DNA from: Thermohalobaculum sp039184865
GTDB lineage: Bacteria > Pseudomonadota > Alphaproteobacteria > Rhodobacterales > Rhodobacteraceae
Direction of reading: 5' to 3'
DNA length: 64,000 nucleotides
NCBI GenBank assembly: GCA_039184865.1
Contig: JBCDAV010000024.1
Span: 1 to 64,000, forward strand
Both the position numbers and the translations under genes were made by a program. The first letter of the stretch is position 1, and every line of letters begins with the position of its first letter. Positions 39,899 through 48,263 of the stretch are shown in pieces. The notes beneath the pieces are model-generated. The model did not search any database, was not told the DNA's origin, and saw nothing but the letters and a program-made list of their open reading frames with translations.

Positions 39899-40780
39899 TC
39901 AGGTCAAGCGAGCGATGACCGCGTCCATCCTCTCGCTGGTGAACGCGTCCTTGTTCAGCTTGAAGGCGACCCTGACGCCGGGATTGTCCTGAACGCCGAG
40001 GATTGCGCGCGCGAGCTTGCGGCGCATCGCCGAGTTCGGCGCAGATCGCACGACATCCTCGAGCGCGCCGATCAGCGCGCCGTCGCTTGCACCCTCGACC
40101 CGGCCGCGTGACAGGGCCGCGTTGTCGGGCACGCGGGTGCAGAGGAACAGGACCGTTCCACTGCCGCAGCGGGCGACGGGTTGAAAGCAATCCGCCATCC
40201 AGTGCATCTGCGCGGCGAGCCAAGGCTGACGCCAGTGCTGGTAGTCCTGCTGCACTACGACCGAGCGCCCGGCGATCAGCTTCGGCATGTACTGCGCCGC
40301 GATCCAGTCGGCGGCCGCCGGTGTTTTGCCGGCATCGATGAACAGCACCTCGATCGGGCCGCCATCCCATTCCTTCTCGGTGATCTCGCCCGGATGCAGA
40401 CGGATGATGTCCTGCCAGCCGCGCAAAAGCTCCTTTACCGCCCCGATCATGCTCTCGCCCGGGAAGGGCCTGATCCCCGCAGGATAGAGATAGCGTTTCT
40501 TCTGCTCGGCACGGATCGTGAACCGGTCATAGGCGTGCACCAGCGTCTCGCGCCCGGCGTCGCGGACACCCGCAGCCAGTCGCGCGGTCGACCCTCCGAC
40601 GAAACACCCGAGATCGACGATCGCGCCGTCGCCCGTCGCATATTCGTGTGTCAGCCAGTAAAGCAGCGCGCTTTCCTCGTCGCTGAGCATGGTCGGCACG
40701 GCCAAAGCATCCCGCGGCACGGCGAAGCCTTCGGCACGCCAGGGCTGTCCGCGGAACGGTTTGGGGGTGTCGGATTGCAT
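39899..40780 (-). CDS. Class I SAM methyltransferase-like protein (Methyltransf_24/TylF type)
   Basis: 293 residues. GAIVDLGCFVGGSTARLAAG is the SAM-binding loop; HAYDRFTI is the acidic post-I loop; IEVLFIDAGKTPAAADWIAA and VVVQQDYQHW match the family of O-methyltransferase-like proteins often found in surface polysaccharide or natural-product loci. No partner genes of that kind adjoin. The start ATG follows GAGGGTCC. Acceptor unknown. Confidence 0.75.
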   Translation of the reverse strand: MQSDTPKPFRGQPWRAEGFAVPRDALAVPTMLSDEESALLYWLTHEYATGDGAIVDLGCFVGGSTARLAAGVRDAGRETLVHAYDRFTIRAEQKKRYLYPAGIRPFPGESMIGAVKELLRGWQDIIRLHPGEITEKEWDGGPIEVLFIDAGKTPAAADWIAAQYMPKLIAGRSVVVQQDYQHWRQPWLAAQMHWMADCFQPVARCGSGTVLFLCTRVPDNAALSRGRVEGASDGALIGALEDVVRSAPNSAMRRKLARAILGVQDNPGVRVAFKLNKDAFTSERMDAVIARLT

Positions 40781-41183
40781 ACGGACCCTCTTAGGGCAGA
40801 GACCTCAAAGAACCGTTGCACAATGCGAACGCACCACGCAATTGCCAGAATGGGGTCTAGTGCGGCTAGACTATTCGCTGACGAAGAAAACCGCAGCGCA
40901 GCCCCGCATTGGGTTTCATCTGAAGCCGATGATCGAGGACAGTTTGGTCGTGCAAACCCATTGCACCTGAGGGGAAAGGTTCCAGCGACAGGCCTAACCC
41001 GCCAAAGAAGATGGCGAGTTCAACTCATCTCGGCGAGAATACTTCCAACACCCAAGCCAGCGAGACACAGCGCTTGCCTTGTCCCTGACCCGTCGGACCC
41101 AGTTCGGTTCAACATCTCCAAGAAGATCGATTGCTCCAGTAGGAGAGGCCGATCAGGTTGATCCGGCCTGCGCGGATGCCAAC
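40781..41183. other. 403-base region without a supported gene
   Basis: ORFs here are short and shadow-like. On the minus strand near 41020-41080 a short stretch reads like a gene end (LAGLGVGSILAEMS before a stop), perhaps a decayed remnant. The region also holds the promoter of the methyltransferase gene. Nothing else is seen. Confidence 0.35.
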
Positions 41184-42026
41184 TCAGCGCGCAGCATTCA
41201 GTGACCAGTCGTACCCGGTCGAAGACAACCCGCCGATCTGCTCGATCTTGGCCTTGAGATCCGGCTCGGCAAAGCGACCCAGATGCGCGATGACACCGGC
41301 CTCAGAGCCGCCGAAATCCTCGATGAACCAGTCGAAGATGCGCGATACGACGATCTTGCCGTCCGCGACCGACACGCCCCGCGGGTCGTTGATGTATCCG
41401 CGTGCAGCCACATTCAGATCCTTGTCGAGCGTATCGGCGGTCCACGCGGTCGCCTTGAGGTTCGGACATCCGATCGACGCACAATTGACCGCATAGTGGA
41501 CGCGCGGATCGTTCCAGATCGGGCGGAGAATGCGGTGCTCGATATCGTTGAGCGTCAATTCCTCGCCCTCGACGGTGATCAGCGTCTTGTCCCACGGGCC
41601 CGCGCCGAACAGACCGGGCGAGATATCGATGTCACGGATGCTCGCGACGGGCAGGTTGTCGATCACCACCTTCACTGTCAGCGCGTTGTAGAGATTGGCC
41701 CAGTACGCGAACTGCTCATCCCGGTTCAGACTGCTCACAGGTGTTGCAGCGAGCGCGTCGAGATAGCCGTCGAGCTGCGCTGCCTCCGGCGATCCCTTCA
41801 GTCCGGTGTAGTCGAACAGCGCAACACCTTTCGCGGCCGGTTTCAGGTGGCGCGCCAGAACGCCGTCCCAAGCGGAATGATCCACCGCGACCTTCGAATT
41901 CGGATCGTGGGCTGTCCATCTGTCCCAGAGCTTCGATCCCGGCGCGAAGATTCGTTCGCCGGACCCGAACGCCGGGAGGAACAACAGCAGCGCCACCAGC
42001 GCGGCAAGCTTGCGGACAACGGACAT
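41184..42026 (-). CDS. DUF547 domain-containing secreted protein
   Basis: 280 residues with a signal peptide (about 1-23, ending GSGE). The DUF547 core is visible in RDEQFAYWANLYNALTVKVV, DIEHRILRPIWNDPRVHYAVNCASIGCPNL (in two parts) and ARGYINDPRGVSV. It has a Cys in NCASIGCPNL that resembles a papain-like or transglutaminase-type site; function is not established. The start ATG 42026 follows GGAGG. Confidence 0.9.
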   Translation of the reverse strand: MSVVRKLAALVALLLFLPAFGSGERIFAPGSKLWDRWTAHDPNSKVAVDHSAWDGVLARHLKPAAKGVALFDYTGLKGSPEAAQLDGYLDALAATPVSSLNRDEQFAYWANLYNALTVKVVIDNLPVASIRDIDISPGLFGAGPWDKTLITVEGEELTLNDIEHRILRPIWNDPRVHYAVNCASIGCPNLKATAWTADTLDKDLNVAARGYINDPRGVSVADGKIVVSRIFDWFIEDFGGSEAGVIAHLGRFAEPDLKAKIEQIGGLSSTGYDWSLNAAR

Positions 42027-42204
42027 GAGGACCTCCGGATCTGGGCGTCTCGCGCACATGTAAGCCTTCCGATTGACAGGACGAGTACACGCGAATTCAC
42101 GAATCCGCCGGATCAATGACACATGCCAAATGCCGCAGAAACGCTTGCGGTTCTGTCTGGAACCGACATTATTTCCGTGTCGTTGCTTTCGTCTGGAGTG
42201 AGAA

Positions 42205-42726
42205 ATGCGCGTGATCAAAGTTGTGGCAACGGTCGCCGTGGTCGCGCTCGGGGGCTGCACCGGACTCACCACATCGAACATGCCGAGCCAGACAATCGAC
42301 GCCTCGTTCTCCGGAACAGCCGTGAACCGGGACAGGACCAGTGCGCTTTACATGGCCTACAAAGTGTTCCCGGTCGCTGGCTACGTCGCCGTCTGCGGAG
42401 CGTGGGCCAAGAAGTATGGCGCTCTCGCCCCGGAGGTCTTCCTCGGTGACAGCGCGATCTATCTGGGAGAAGAACGCATCCTCGGGTCGCTGAAGTTCTT
42501 TTCCCGGGCTCAACTCGAACCGCCGCACGGTATGTCGGGCCAGGCGGCCTGCACGAAGACCGACGTTCGCTGGCGGCCGGAGTTCGCGACAATGCGGCCG
42601 CGCCATACCCTCACCCCGTCGAAATACCGCGAACCGGCATGGGCGCGCCGCAAGCGCGAAGAGGCGGAAGCCGCTCGCGCAGCCGCGAAGCAGCGCGCGC
42701 AGTCTTCGACTCCCACTACCGAATAG
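42205..42726 (+). CDS. Putative lipoprotein, unknown function
   Basis: 173 residues with a lipoprotein signal ending at VVALGGC (lipobox LGGC, Cys18). The mature part contains GYVAVCGAWAKKYG and TSALYMAYKVFPVAG, and the last 30 residues are basic and Ala-rich (ARRKREEAEAARAAAKQR). No family recognised. The start ATG follows GGAGTGAG. It is divergent from the DUF547 gene; both may share an upstream control region. Confidence 0.75.
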   Translation: MRVIKVVATVAVVALGGCTGLTTSNMPSQTIDASFSGTAVNRDRTSALYMAYKVFPVAGYVAVCGAWAKKYGALAPEVFLGDSAIYLGEERILGSLKFFSRAQLEPPHGMSGQAACTKTDVRWRPEFATMRPRHTLTPSKYREPAWARRKREEAEAARAAAKQRAQSSTPTTE

Positions 42727-42972
42727 CGCAACTTATCGGCTGTGCCGGGCGGGACAGCCGTGACTTTGGGCGCGCTACTTAGAGTCCGTGTTCAATCCGC
42801 GGTGCGGCTTTCATCGTTTTGGCAGCGTCCAATCGATAGCCGCAGGTCGTGTCCTTTTCCGTGGATGAAACGGCCATTGGTCCGGTCAGCAAAGTAGCTA
42901 TTGGCGCGGACGTGTTCTTCAGAGGACGATAATCCTTCAGGAGATAGACTGGCTCACGACGGGTCGGACCAT

Positions 42973-44889
42973 CTAGGATTGAGAGTCTTGGCCCCGGCAC
43001 CTCGCCTTGCTCAATCGATCGCCCCGCGCCCACCGGCTCACCCCGTGACGGGTCTTGTCCCAATAGTAGGGCGCTACGATCAATTCGATCACGGCTTTCC
43101 AGGCGGCCGCCGCGCCCAACGTCCAGTAAACCGGCAGCGTCGGCAGAACCCAGATCAATCCGAGCGTCTTGCGCCGCCACAAGGCAACAGCGGCGCAAGC
43201 CAGCATCACCGCCTGACCGGCAAGCAGCGTGACCGCAAGCGGCGTCCGCGACCAGCCAGGCATGGGCTCCAGCAGGATCGGTGCGCCGCTGACGACCGCA
43301 ACTAGGATTGCAGCCCAGAAGACCGGCAGCGCGAGATAGGTCACCGCGCCGCCCAGAAACAGAATGTTCAGCCCCGCAAATCCCAGCGGTCCGAGATCGC
43401 GCCAAAGCCGGGCCGGCGACCGCATGTGGCTGAGCCACGTCATCATGTACCCTTTCAGCCACCGCGAGCGCTGACGAATCCACGGCAGGGCACGGCAGTT
43501 CGCCTCCTCCCAGGTCACGGTCTTCAGGACGTCGCAACGCAGCCCCCGCCGGGCCAGCCGCATGCCGAGATCGGCGTCCTCGGTGACGTTGTGCGCGTCC
43601 CATCCGTTCAGGTCGATCAGGGCCGAGCGTCTGAAGTAAACCGAGGTGCCGCCCAACGGGATCGGCAGACCGAGCTTTTGGAAGCCGCGCAACAGCACGT
43701 CGAACCAGATCGCGTATTCGATCTGGAAACACCGGGTGATCCAGTTCTCGGTGGCGTTGAAATAGGCAAGCTGACACTGCACACAGGCGACGTCAGACGG
43801 AGCCCGGCGCAGATGTTCGGCAACCGCCAGAAGCTGGCCGGGGTCGGGCCGATCCTCGGCGTCGAGAATCCCGATGACGTCGCCGTCGCAGAAATCCAGC
43901 GCTGCATTCATCGCCCGCGGCTTGGTGCGCGGCTGACCCGCCGGTACGGCCAGAACCTGAACCCAGGGCGGCAGGTCGGCGAGTTCCGCCGCCAGCTGTG
44001 TCGCGTCGTCGTCCTCCTCGCAGAGCAGCTTCACGTCCATCAATTCGCGCGGATAGTCCAGGCGCTCCAACGCGGCAGCAATCGTCGCGATCATGCCCGC
44101 TTCGCGGTACAACGGGATCAGCAGGCTGACCTTCGGCAGCGGGCGGCGCCCAGCGAGATCGACCGCACCCTCCGCGATATCCTTGGCCGGTTCTCTGGCT
44201 CGGCTGGCGATCAGGGCGGTCAACCTCAGCGCCATGGTCAACAGGTTGAGGCCGAGCACGCCTGCGCAGACGATGGCAAAACCGAGGCTCCAATCAACGG
44301 TGAGAACCAGCGCCAGGCCAAGAAATACCGACAGCAAGACCCATCGCGCGCCGTGCAGACCGCGCACGCTCTCTTCATCGGGCGTTCGCGCAGCAGCCTG
44401 ATCGGCCACCCGCTCCCGGCACAAATGCATCAGGTCACGGTCGATGGAAGGCTGATCGGCAACCGCGAAGAAAGCCACACCGTGCTCCGGCGACAACTCG
44501 TCCAGCGCGCGCTGGCGATCCTCGGGCCTCGCAGTCACATAGACGGGGATGGCGCCGATCCTGCGCCACGGCAGAACGCGGTTTCGCAACGCGGCTTCAG
44601 CCTCGCTATCCCTCAGGTCATGGGGTTCGGGCCGATCCTGCAAAAGGTCGACATGGCCGATATCGTGAATTTCCGACTGCGTGCGCGCGATGGTGACGTG
44701 ATCGACCATTCCGCGGGCGATCAGGACATCGGCGAGCGGTGCCTTGCTCAGCGCCTGCGCTTCCCGCGCTTCAAGCAATTCATCGCGCGTCAGGTGACCT
44801 TCATCGACCAGCATATCGCCGAGCGAGAACGACCGCTCGGGGACCTCCGGCCCCTGGCCGCCAACCAGCTCGAAGCGCAGTTTCGCCAT
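42973..44889 (-). CDS. Membrane glycosyltransferase (GT2, NfrB-like) with N-terminal GspE-type domain
   Basis: About 638 residues. Residues 10-150 carry a type II secretion GspE N-terminal-like fold (LGDMLVDEGHLTRDELLEAR, LPWRRIGAIPVYVT), as in phage-receptor or exopolysaccharide synthases. TM segments follow at about 185-230; the GT2 core is KVSLLIPLYREAGMIATIAA, CEEDDDATQ, DAEDRPDPGQL, TEDADLGMRLARRG and QRSRWLKGYMMTW, the processive DxD/TED/QxxRW pattern; several C-terminal helices complete it. It likely makes a glycan at the inner membrane. ATG 44889 is used; TTG 44913 is an alternative. Confidence 0.85.
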   Translation of the reverse strand: MAKLRFELVGGQGPEVPERSFSLGDMLVDEGHLTRDELLEAREAQALSKAPLADVLIARGMVDHVTIARTQSEIHDIGHVDLLQDRPEPHDLRDSEAEAALRNRVLPWRRIGAIPVYVTARPEDRQRALDELSPEHGVAFFAVADQPSIDRDLMHLCRERVADQAAARTPDEESVRGLHGARWVLLSVFLGLALVLTVDWSLGFAIVCAGVLGLNLLTMALRLTALIASRAREPAKDIAEGAVDLAGRRPLPKVSLLIPLYREAGMIATIAAALERLDYPRELMDVKLLCEEDDDATQLAAELADLPPWVQVLAVPAGQPRTKPRAMNAALDFCDGDVIGILDAEDRPDPGQLLAVAEHLRRAPSDVACVQCQLAYFNATENWITRCFQIEYAIWFDVLLRGFQKLGLPIPLGGTSVYFRRSALIDLNGWDAHNVTEDADLGMRLARRGLRCDVLKTVTWEEANCRALPWIRQRSRWLKGYMMTWLSHMRSPARLWRDLGPLGFAGLNILFLGGAVTYLALPVFWAAILVAVVSGAPILLEPMPGWSRTPLAVTLLAGQAVMLACAAVALWRRKTLGLIWVLPTLPVYWTLGAAAAWKAVIELIVAPYYWDKTRHGVSRWARGDRLSKARCRGQDSQS

Positions 44890-45026
44890 TCCGGATTGCC
44901 AGTCATGGATCAATAGAAATTTCTTCGAATGTTTCGCATCGCGGTGGTTAAGGGAGCCTTAACCGAGCGTCGCGCGCCGCTCGGTCAATGCTGGAAAAAA
45001 CGCTGTGGATCGGTAGTGTCGCGGCG

Positions 45027-45377
45027 ATGCCTGAGAATGACCCTGCCGAGACCGCGTTCCGGATCACCCTGCGCAATCGCGACGAGGCAACCGTCGAATG
45101 CCGCAATGACGAGGCAATCTACGACGCCTGTCTGCGTCAGGGCTACCAGCTCCCGATTGCCTGCGCCTATGGCGGCTGCATCACCTGCGCTGCCCGGCTG
45201 ATCGACGGCAAGGTGCGCCAGCCCGGCGGAACGGCCCTGAACCGGCGCCAGAGCCAGGCTGGCTACGTTCTGCTCTGCGTCGCGCAGCCAAAGACCGACT
45301 GCGTGCTCGAGGTCGGGGTCGAGAGCCACACCGATCTCTACCAGAACCCCTTCGCCTCGCCGACGCGCCGACGATAG
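45027..45377 (+). CDS. Plant-type [2Fe-2S] ferredoxin
   Basis: A 116-residue ferredoxin. The ligand pattern Cys46-x4-Cys51-x2-Cys54-x29-Cys84 (ACAYGGCITCAA... and LLCVAQP) is exact for plant-type or oxygenase-associated ferredoxins. It would carry one electron to an oxygenase or other acceptor; no partner is adjacent (the nearest genes are unrelated in function). The start is uncertain: ATG 45027 gives a normal length, and ATG 44988 would add 13 residues. Confidence 0.85.
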   Translation: MPENDPAETAFRITLRNRDEATVECRNDEAIYDACLRQGYQLPIACAYGGCITCAARLIDGKVRQPGGTALNRRQSQAGYVLLCVAQPKTDCVLEVGVESHTDLYQNPFASPTRRR

Positions 45378-45390
45378 CGAGGCGCTGTCG

Positions 45391-46005
45391 CTACGAGAGC
45401 CGGGTCTGCGGTTCGTATCCGGCCTTCAAGACCTCGACGATCGGGCGTGGTGTCAGCACCGTCACCTGATCCGGCGGCGGGCCTGCCTTCAGATACCGCT
45501 CGTCGGCAAGCGACAGGTGCCACATCCGCTTCCTCCACAGCATCATCGGCATGTGCTCGGCCTCCGGAACCATCACGAATGTGCCGTCCGGCAGATCCCG
45601 CGCCTTCGCCTGATATCGAACCTGTTCGCGCTTGCGCGTGACGCGGGCGCGGTGCAACGCCTTGTCGACCCCACGCGGGCCATCCCCCTCCAGCCGAGCC
45701 GCGCGCCAGGCATCCATGAAGCGGTGATAATCGCGGTACCGGCATTCGCCGCACGGACGGTGCCCCGCCGCCAGCGCCGCCGCCTCGTCCCAGAAGAACA
45801 GCGCGGTCCAGCGCCCGGGCGGCATCGGATGGCGGTGCCGGCCGCGAAACTCGGTCACGCAGCAGACCCAGTTCTGATGCCGCCAGCGCCGGACGCCCAG
45901 TTCGTGTGCATCGTCGTGAATGCAGCCGCGATTGCCCATCAGCGCGCCACGCCACGGTGCCCGCTCGATCGAGCCGAAAGGTGTGACACGGTTCTGCAGC
46001 GGCAT
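45391..46005 (-). CDS. Conserved protein with an HRPCxxCR motif, unknown function
   Basis: 204 residues. It begins MPLQNRVTPFGSIERAPWRG and contains LMGNRGCIHDD, VCCVTEFRGR, GRWTALFFWDEAAALAAGHRP (in parts) and RPCGECRYRDYHRFM, the last reminiscent of the zinc-binding CxxC of Ada-type proteins. I recall similar proteins in many alphaproteobacteria but no assigned role. It is Arg-rich overall, which is consistent with nucleic-acid contact. It ends convergently with the ferredoxin gene. Confidence 0.65.
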   Translation of the reverse strand: MPLQNRVTPFGSIERAPWRGALMGNRGCIHDDAHELGVRRWRHQNWVCCVTEFRGRHRHPMPPGRWTALFFWDEAAALAAGHRPCGECRYRDYHRFMDAWRAARLEGDGPRGVDKALHRARVTRKREQVRYQAKARDLPDGTFVMVPEAEHMPMMLWRKRMWHLSLADERYLKAGPPPDQVTVLTPRPIVEVLKAGYEPQTRLS

Positions 46006-46069
46006 GGCGTCCTCCTGAACGGAAGGTTACACCTACGGTCGCGCAGACACCGGAACAAGGAGCGATGAC

Positions 46070-46525
46070 ATGGCGACCGACCGCGGCTTCACCGTTCGAA
46101 AACTCGGCGAGATTGCGATCCGCTGCGCCGATATCGCCGCCATGGAGGCCTTCTACCGCGACATCATCGGTCTGCCGATCCTGTCAGGCAGCCACAGCGA
46201 CGGCATCGTGTTCTTCAATCTCGGCGAAAGCCATGGCGGTCACACCTCCGTCCTCGCGCTGTTCCAGCACGACGCGCCGCAGCGGGCCGTTCACCCGGAG
46301 GCGCCCGTTGCGCCGATCACCGGGGCCGGTTCGTCGTTGCATCATCTCGCGCTGGCCGTCGATGCGTCCGAGCAGGACGCCGTGATCGCCTGGTACGACG
46401 TTCAGGGAATGGACTACCGGATCGAGGATTTCCCCTGGATCGGCTGGCGCGGGATCTTCACGACGGATCCTGAAGGCAACACAGTCGAACTGGTGGCGAA
46501 GGTTGCCGAGCCGTCAGGATCGTGA
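46070..46525 (+). CDS. VOC-family (glyoxalase-like) protein
   Basis: A 151-residue VOC protein. LGEIAIRCADIAAMEAFYRD and GSSLHHLALAVDASEQDAVI are the two first-strand modules; FTTDPEGNTVELVAKV is the closing metal-ligand strand with Glu. His in LHHLAL and Glu in VELV are typical ligands. Substrate unknown. The start ATG follows AAGGAG. Its end overlaps the end of the convergent small gene at 46514 by 12 bases. Confidence 0.9.
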   Translation: MATDRGFTVRKLGEIAIRCADIAAMEAFYRDIIGLPILSGSHSDGIVFFNLGESHGGHTSVLALFQHDAPQRAVHPEAPVAPITGAGSSLHHLALAVDASEQDAVIAWYDVQGMDYRIEDFPWIGWRGIFTTDPEGNTVELVAKVAEPSGS

Positions 46526-46747
46526 CGCCCAGGTCTCGAATTCCGGGTCGTGCGTGACTTCGAGACCGGCCGGCGCCTTCCAGACGCCTTTCTCTGTCCC
46601 GGCGTTGCGGCGACCGTTCGCACCGAATGCCCCGGCCTCGGCATCGAGCAGCCCGCCACCGGATGCTGCGTCCAGATCCGCGTCGTTAAGGGCCTTAGCC
46701 GACGCTCCGCCTTCCATTGCCGATCCGGCTTTCCGACCAGCGGCCAT
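46514..46747 (-). CDS. Small protein with double-glycine-type leader, second of a coupled pair
   Basis: A 77-residue protein starting MAAGRKAGSAMEGGASAKAL. The segment ALNDADLDAASGGG is the leader signature seen in many small exported or modified peptides (L-x-D-x-x-L/D-x4-GG), followed by a 45-residue core without Cys (LLDAEAGAFGANG... EFETWASRS). Its ATG overlaps the stop of the preceding similar gene (TGATG), so translation is coupled. No peptidase-ABC exporter or modifying enzyme is adjacent. Calling it a precursor peptide is inference; the pairing with a related leader is what makes it credible. Confidence 0.6.
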   Translation of the reverse strand: MAAGRKAGSAMEGGASAKALNDADLDAASGGGLLDAEAGAFGANGRRNAGTEKGVWKAPAGLEVTHDPEFETWASRS

Positions 46748-46989
46748 CAGAGATGCGTCTCGTCGCAGATCGTGTGAGTCGTGGTCCGGACACCGCGCTC
46801 CATCGTCACCGCCTCGAACTTCATCGTCCCCGGCTGAACCGCCATTTCGCAGGCACATTGCCCGAAGGCGCAGATCGAGGATTGCGCAGCGTCGGTCTTC
46901 ATCGCGACGCTCAGGTTGACGACAAGACCGCCTTCGGTGACGTCGAGATCGTCATCGTTCAGAGCTTCTGCGCGGGTCACATTCTGCAT
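46747..46989 (-). CDS. Small protein with double-glycine-type leader and Cys-containing core, first of a coupled pair
   Basis: An 80-residue protein. The start ATG 46989 is fixed by TGGAGG 5 bases upstream; ATGs further up lack one. Leader MQNVTRAEALNDDDLDVTEG ends in GG. The core has four Cys (SICAFGQCACEM and TICDETHL), a His and several Met/Thr residues. The downstream gene (46514-46747) shares the ALND-x-DLD leader. It lies 93 bases after ftsY on the same strand. A RiPP- or bacteriocin-like precursor is possible, as is a structural protein using the same leader type; no maturation gene is nearby. Confidence 0.65.
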   Translation of the reverse strand: MQNVTRAEALNDDDLDVTEGGLVVNLSVAMKTDAAQSSICAFGQCACEMAVQPGTMKFEAVTMERGVRTTTHTICDETHL

Positions 46990-47082
46990 GATTTCCTCCA
47001 TTTCCATCGAGATGGAGTCGACCACGAATCGCGTGGCCGGTCTGTATCAGATGCTACCTGCCAGAACAGTTTTGCCCGCTTC

Positions 47083-48117
47083 TCACCCGCGCCCGGTCAG
47101 CGCGTCGGCAAACTCTTCCGGGTCGAAGGGGGCCAGATCGTCGATCGCCTCGCCGACGCCGATGGCATGGATCGGCAGCCCGAACTGATCGGCCAACGAG
47201 ACCAGAACGCCGCCCTTCGCCGTACCGTCCAGCTTGGTCATCACCAGGCCAGACACGTCCGAGATCTTGCGGAAGATATCCACCTGGCTGATGGCATTCT
47301 GACCCGTAGTCGCGTCGAGCACCAGAACCGTATTGTGCGGCGCGCTTTCGTCCTTCTTGCGGATGACGCGGACGATCTTCGCCAATTCGTCCATGAGGTC
47401 CGAGCGGTTCTGCAAGCGGCCTGCCGTGTCGATAAGCAGGATATCGGCACCCTCCGCCTCGGACCGCTCCATCGCCTCGAACGCCAGTGACGCGGGGTCC
47501 GAGCCCTGCTCGGCCGTCAGCACCGGCACACCGGCGCGCTCGCCCCAAATCTGGAGCTGCTCGACCGCGGCTGCCCGGAACGTGTCGCCCGCGGCGATCA
47601 CCACGGACTTGCCGGCCGATTTCAGCTGACTTGCGAGCTTGCCGATGGTCGTGGTCTTGCCGGATCCGTTCACGCCGACAACCAGAACAACCTGCGGCGT
47701 GCGCGGGTAAAGCGGCAGCGGCTTGGCCACGGGGTCGAGGATCTTGCCGACCTCGGTCGCCAGCGCGGCCTTGATGTCATCGACTGTCATCGACCGTCCG
47801 AAACGCCCCTCGGCCAGACGCGCCGAGATCTTCATCGAGGTCTCGACGCCCATGTCCGAGGTGATGAGCACCTCTTCGAGTTCCTCCAGCATTTCGTCGT
47901 CCAGAACCCGGCGGGGCGCTGAGCCGGACCCCGCGATCGACCCAAGCGCCCGTCCCAGAATCCCCGGCTTTTTCGTGTCGCCCTCGGTCGCGACGGGTTC
48001 CGGTAACGGTGCCTCGACCGCATCCTCGGCACCTTCATCGACAATCGCCGCCAGCCCTTCGTCGAGTTTCGACGAGGACTTGAACAGTCGCTCTTTCATT
48101 TTTTTGAAGAAGGACAT
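47083..48117 (-). CDS. ftsY: Signal recognition particle receptor
   Basis: A 344-residue FtsY, the GTPase that docks SRP-ribosome complexes at the membrane. The N-terminus is charged (MSFFKKMKERLFKSSSKLDE) with a short acidic A-domain. NG domain: G1 GVNGSGKTTTIGKLA, DTFRAAAVEQLQ, DTAGRLQN, TKLDGTAKGG, and the closing GVGEAIDDLAPFDPEEF. Full length. The start ATG is upstream of a small intergenic gap to the plus-strand gene at 48264. Confidence 0.97.
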   Translation of the reverse strand: MSFFKKMKERLFKSSSKLDEGLAAIVDEGAEDAVEAPLPEPVATEGDTKKPGILGRALGSIAGSGSAPRRVLDDEMLEELEEVLITSDMGVETSMKISARLAEGRFGRSMTVDDIKAALATEVGKILDPVAKPLPLYPRTPQVVLVVGVNGSGKTTTIGKLASQLKSAGKSVVIAAGDTFRAAAVEQLQIWGERAGVPVLTAEQGSDPASLAFEAMERSEAEGADILLIDTAGRLQNRSDLMDELAKIVRVIRKKDESAPHNTVLVLDATTGQNAISQVDIFRKISDVSGLVMTKLDGTAKGGVLVSLADQFGLPIHAIGVGEAIDDLAPFDPEEFADALTGRG

Positions 48118-48263
48118 CGTGCGGCTCCGTTTCGGACACCCCGCACATATCCGCTGGCGCGGCGTTAGGGAAGAACCGGTAAACGCACCAGGGACGGCGT
48201 TTACCTTTTGTCAAGCATCGGCGCCCAAAGTGATCGCGAGGGTCGATCAGAAAGGTCGCAGCC

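Noticed and set aside
40689..40970. A 93-residue plus-strand frame upstream of DUF547
   Set aside because: It overlaps the methyltransferase start antisense, has no ribosome-binding site and no recognisable features.
42779..42972. Minus-strand open stretch ending TCGYRLDAAKTMKAAPRIEH before a stop, downstream of the glycosyltransferase
   Set aside because: Peptide-like composition but no start codon with ribosome-binding site in the 246-base gap; insufficient support for a gene.
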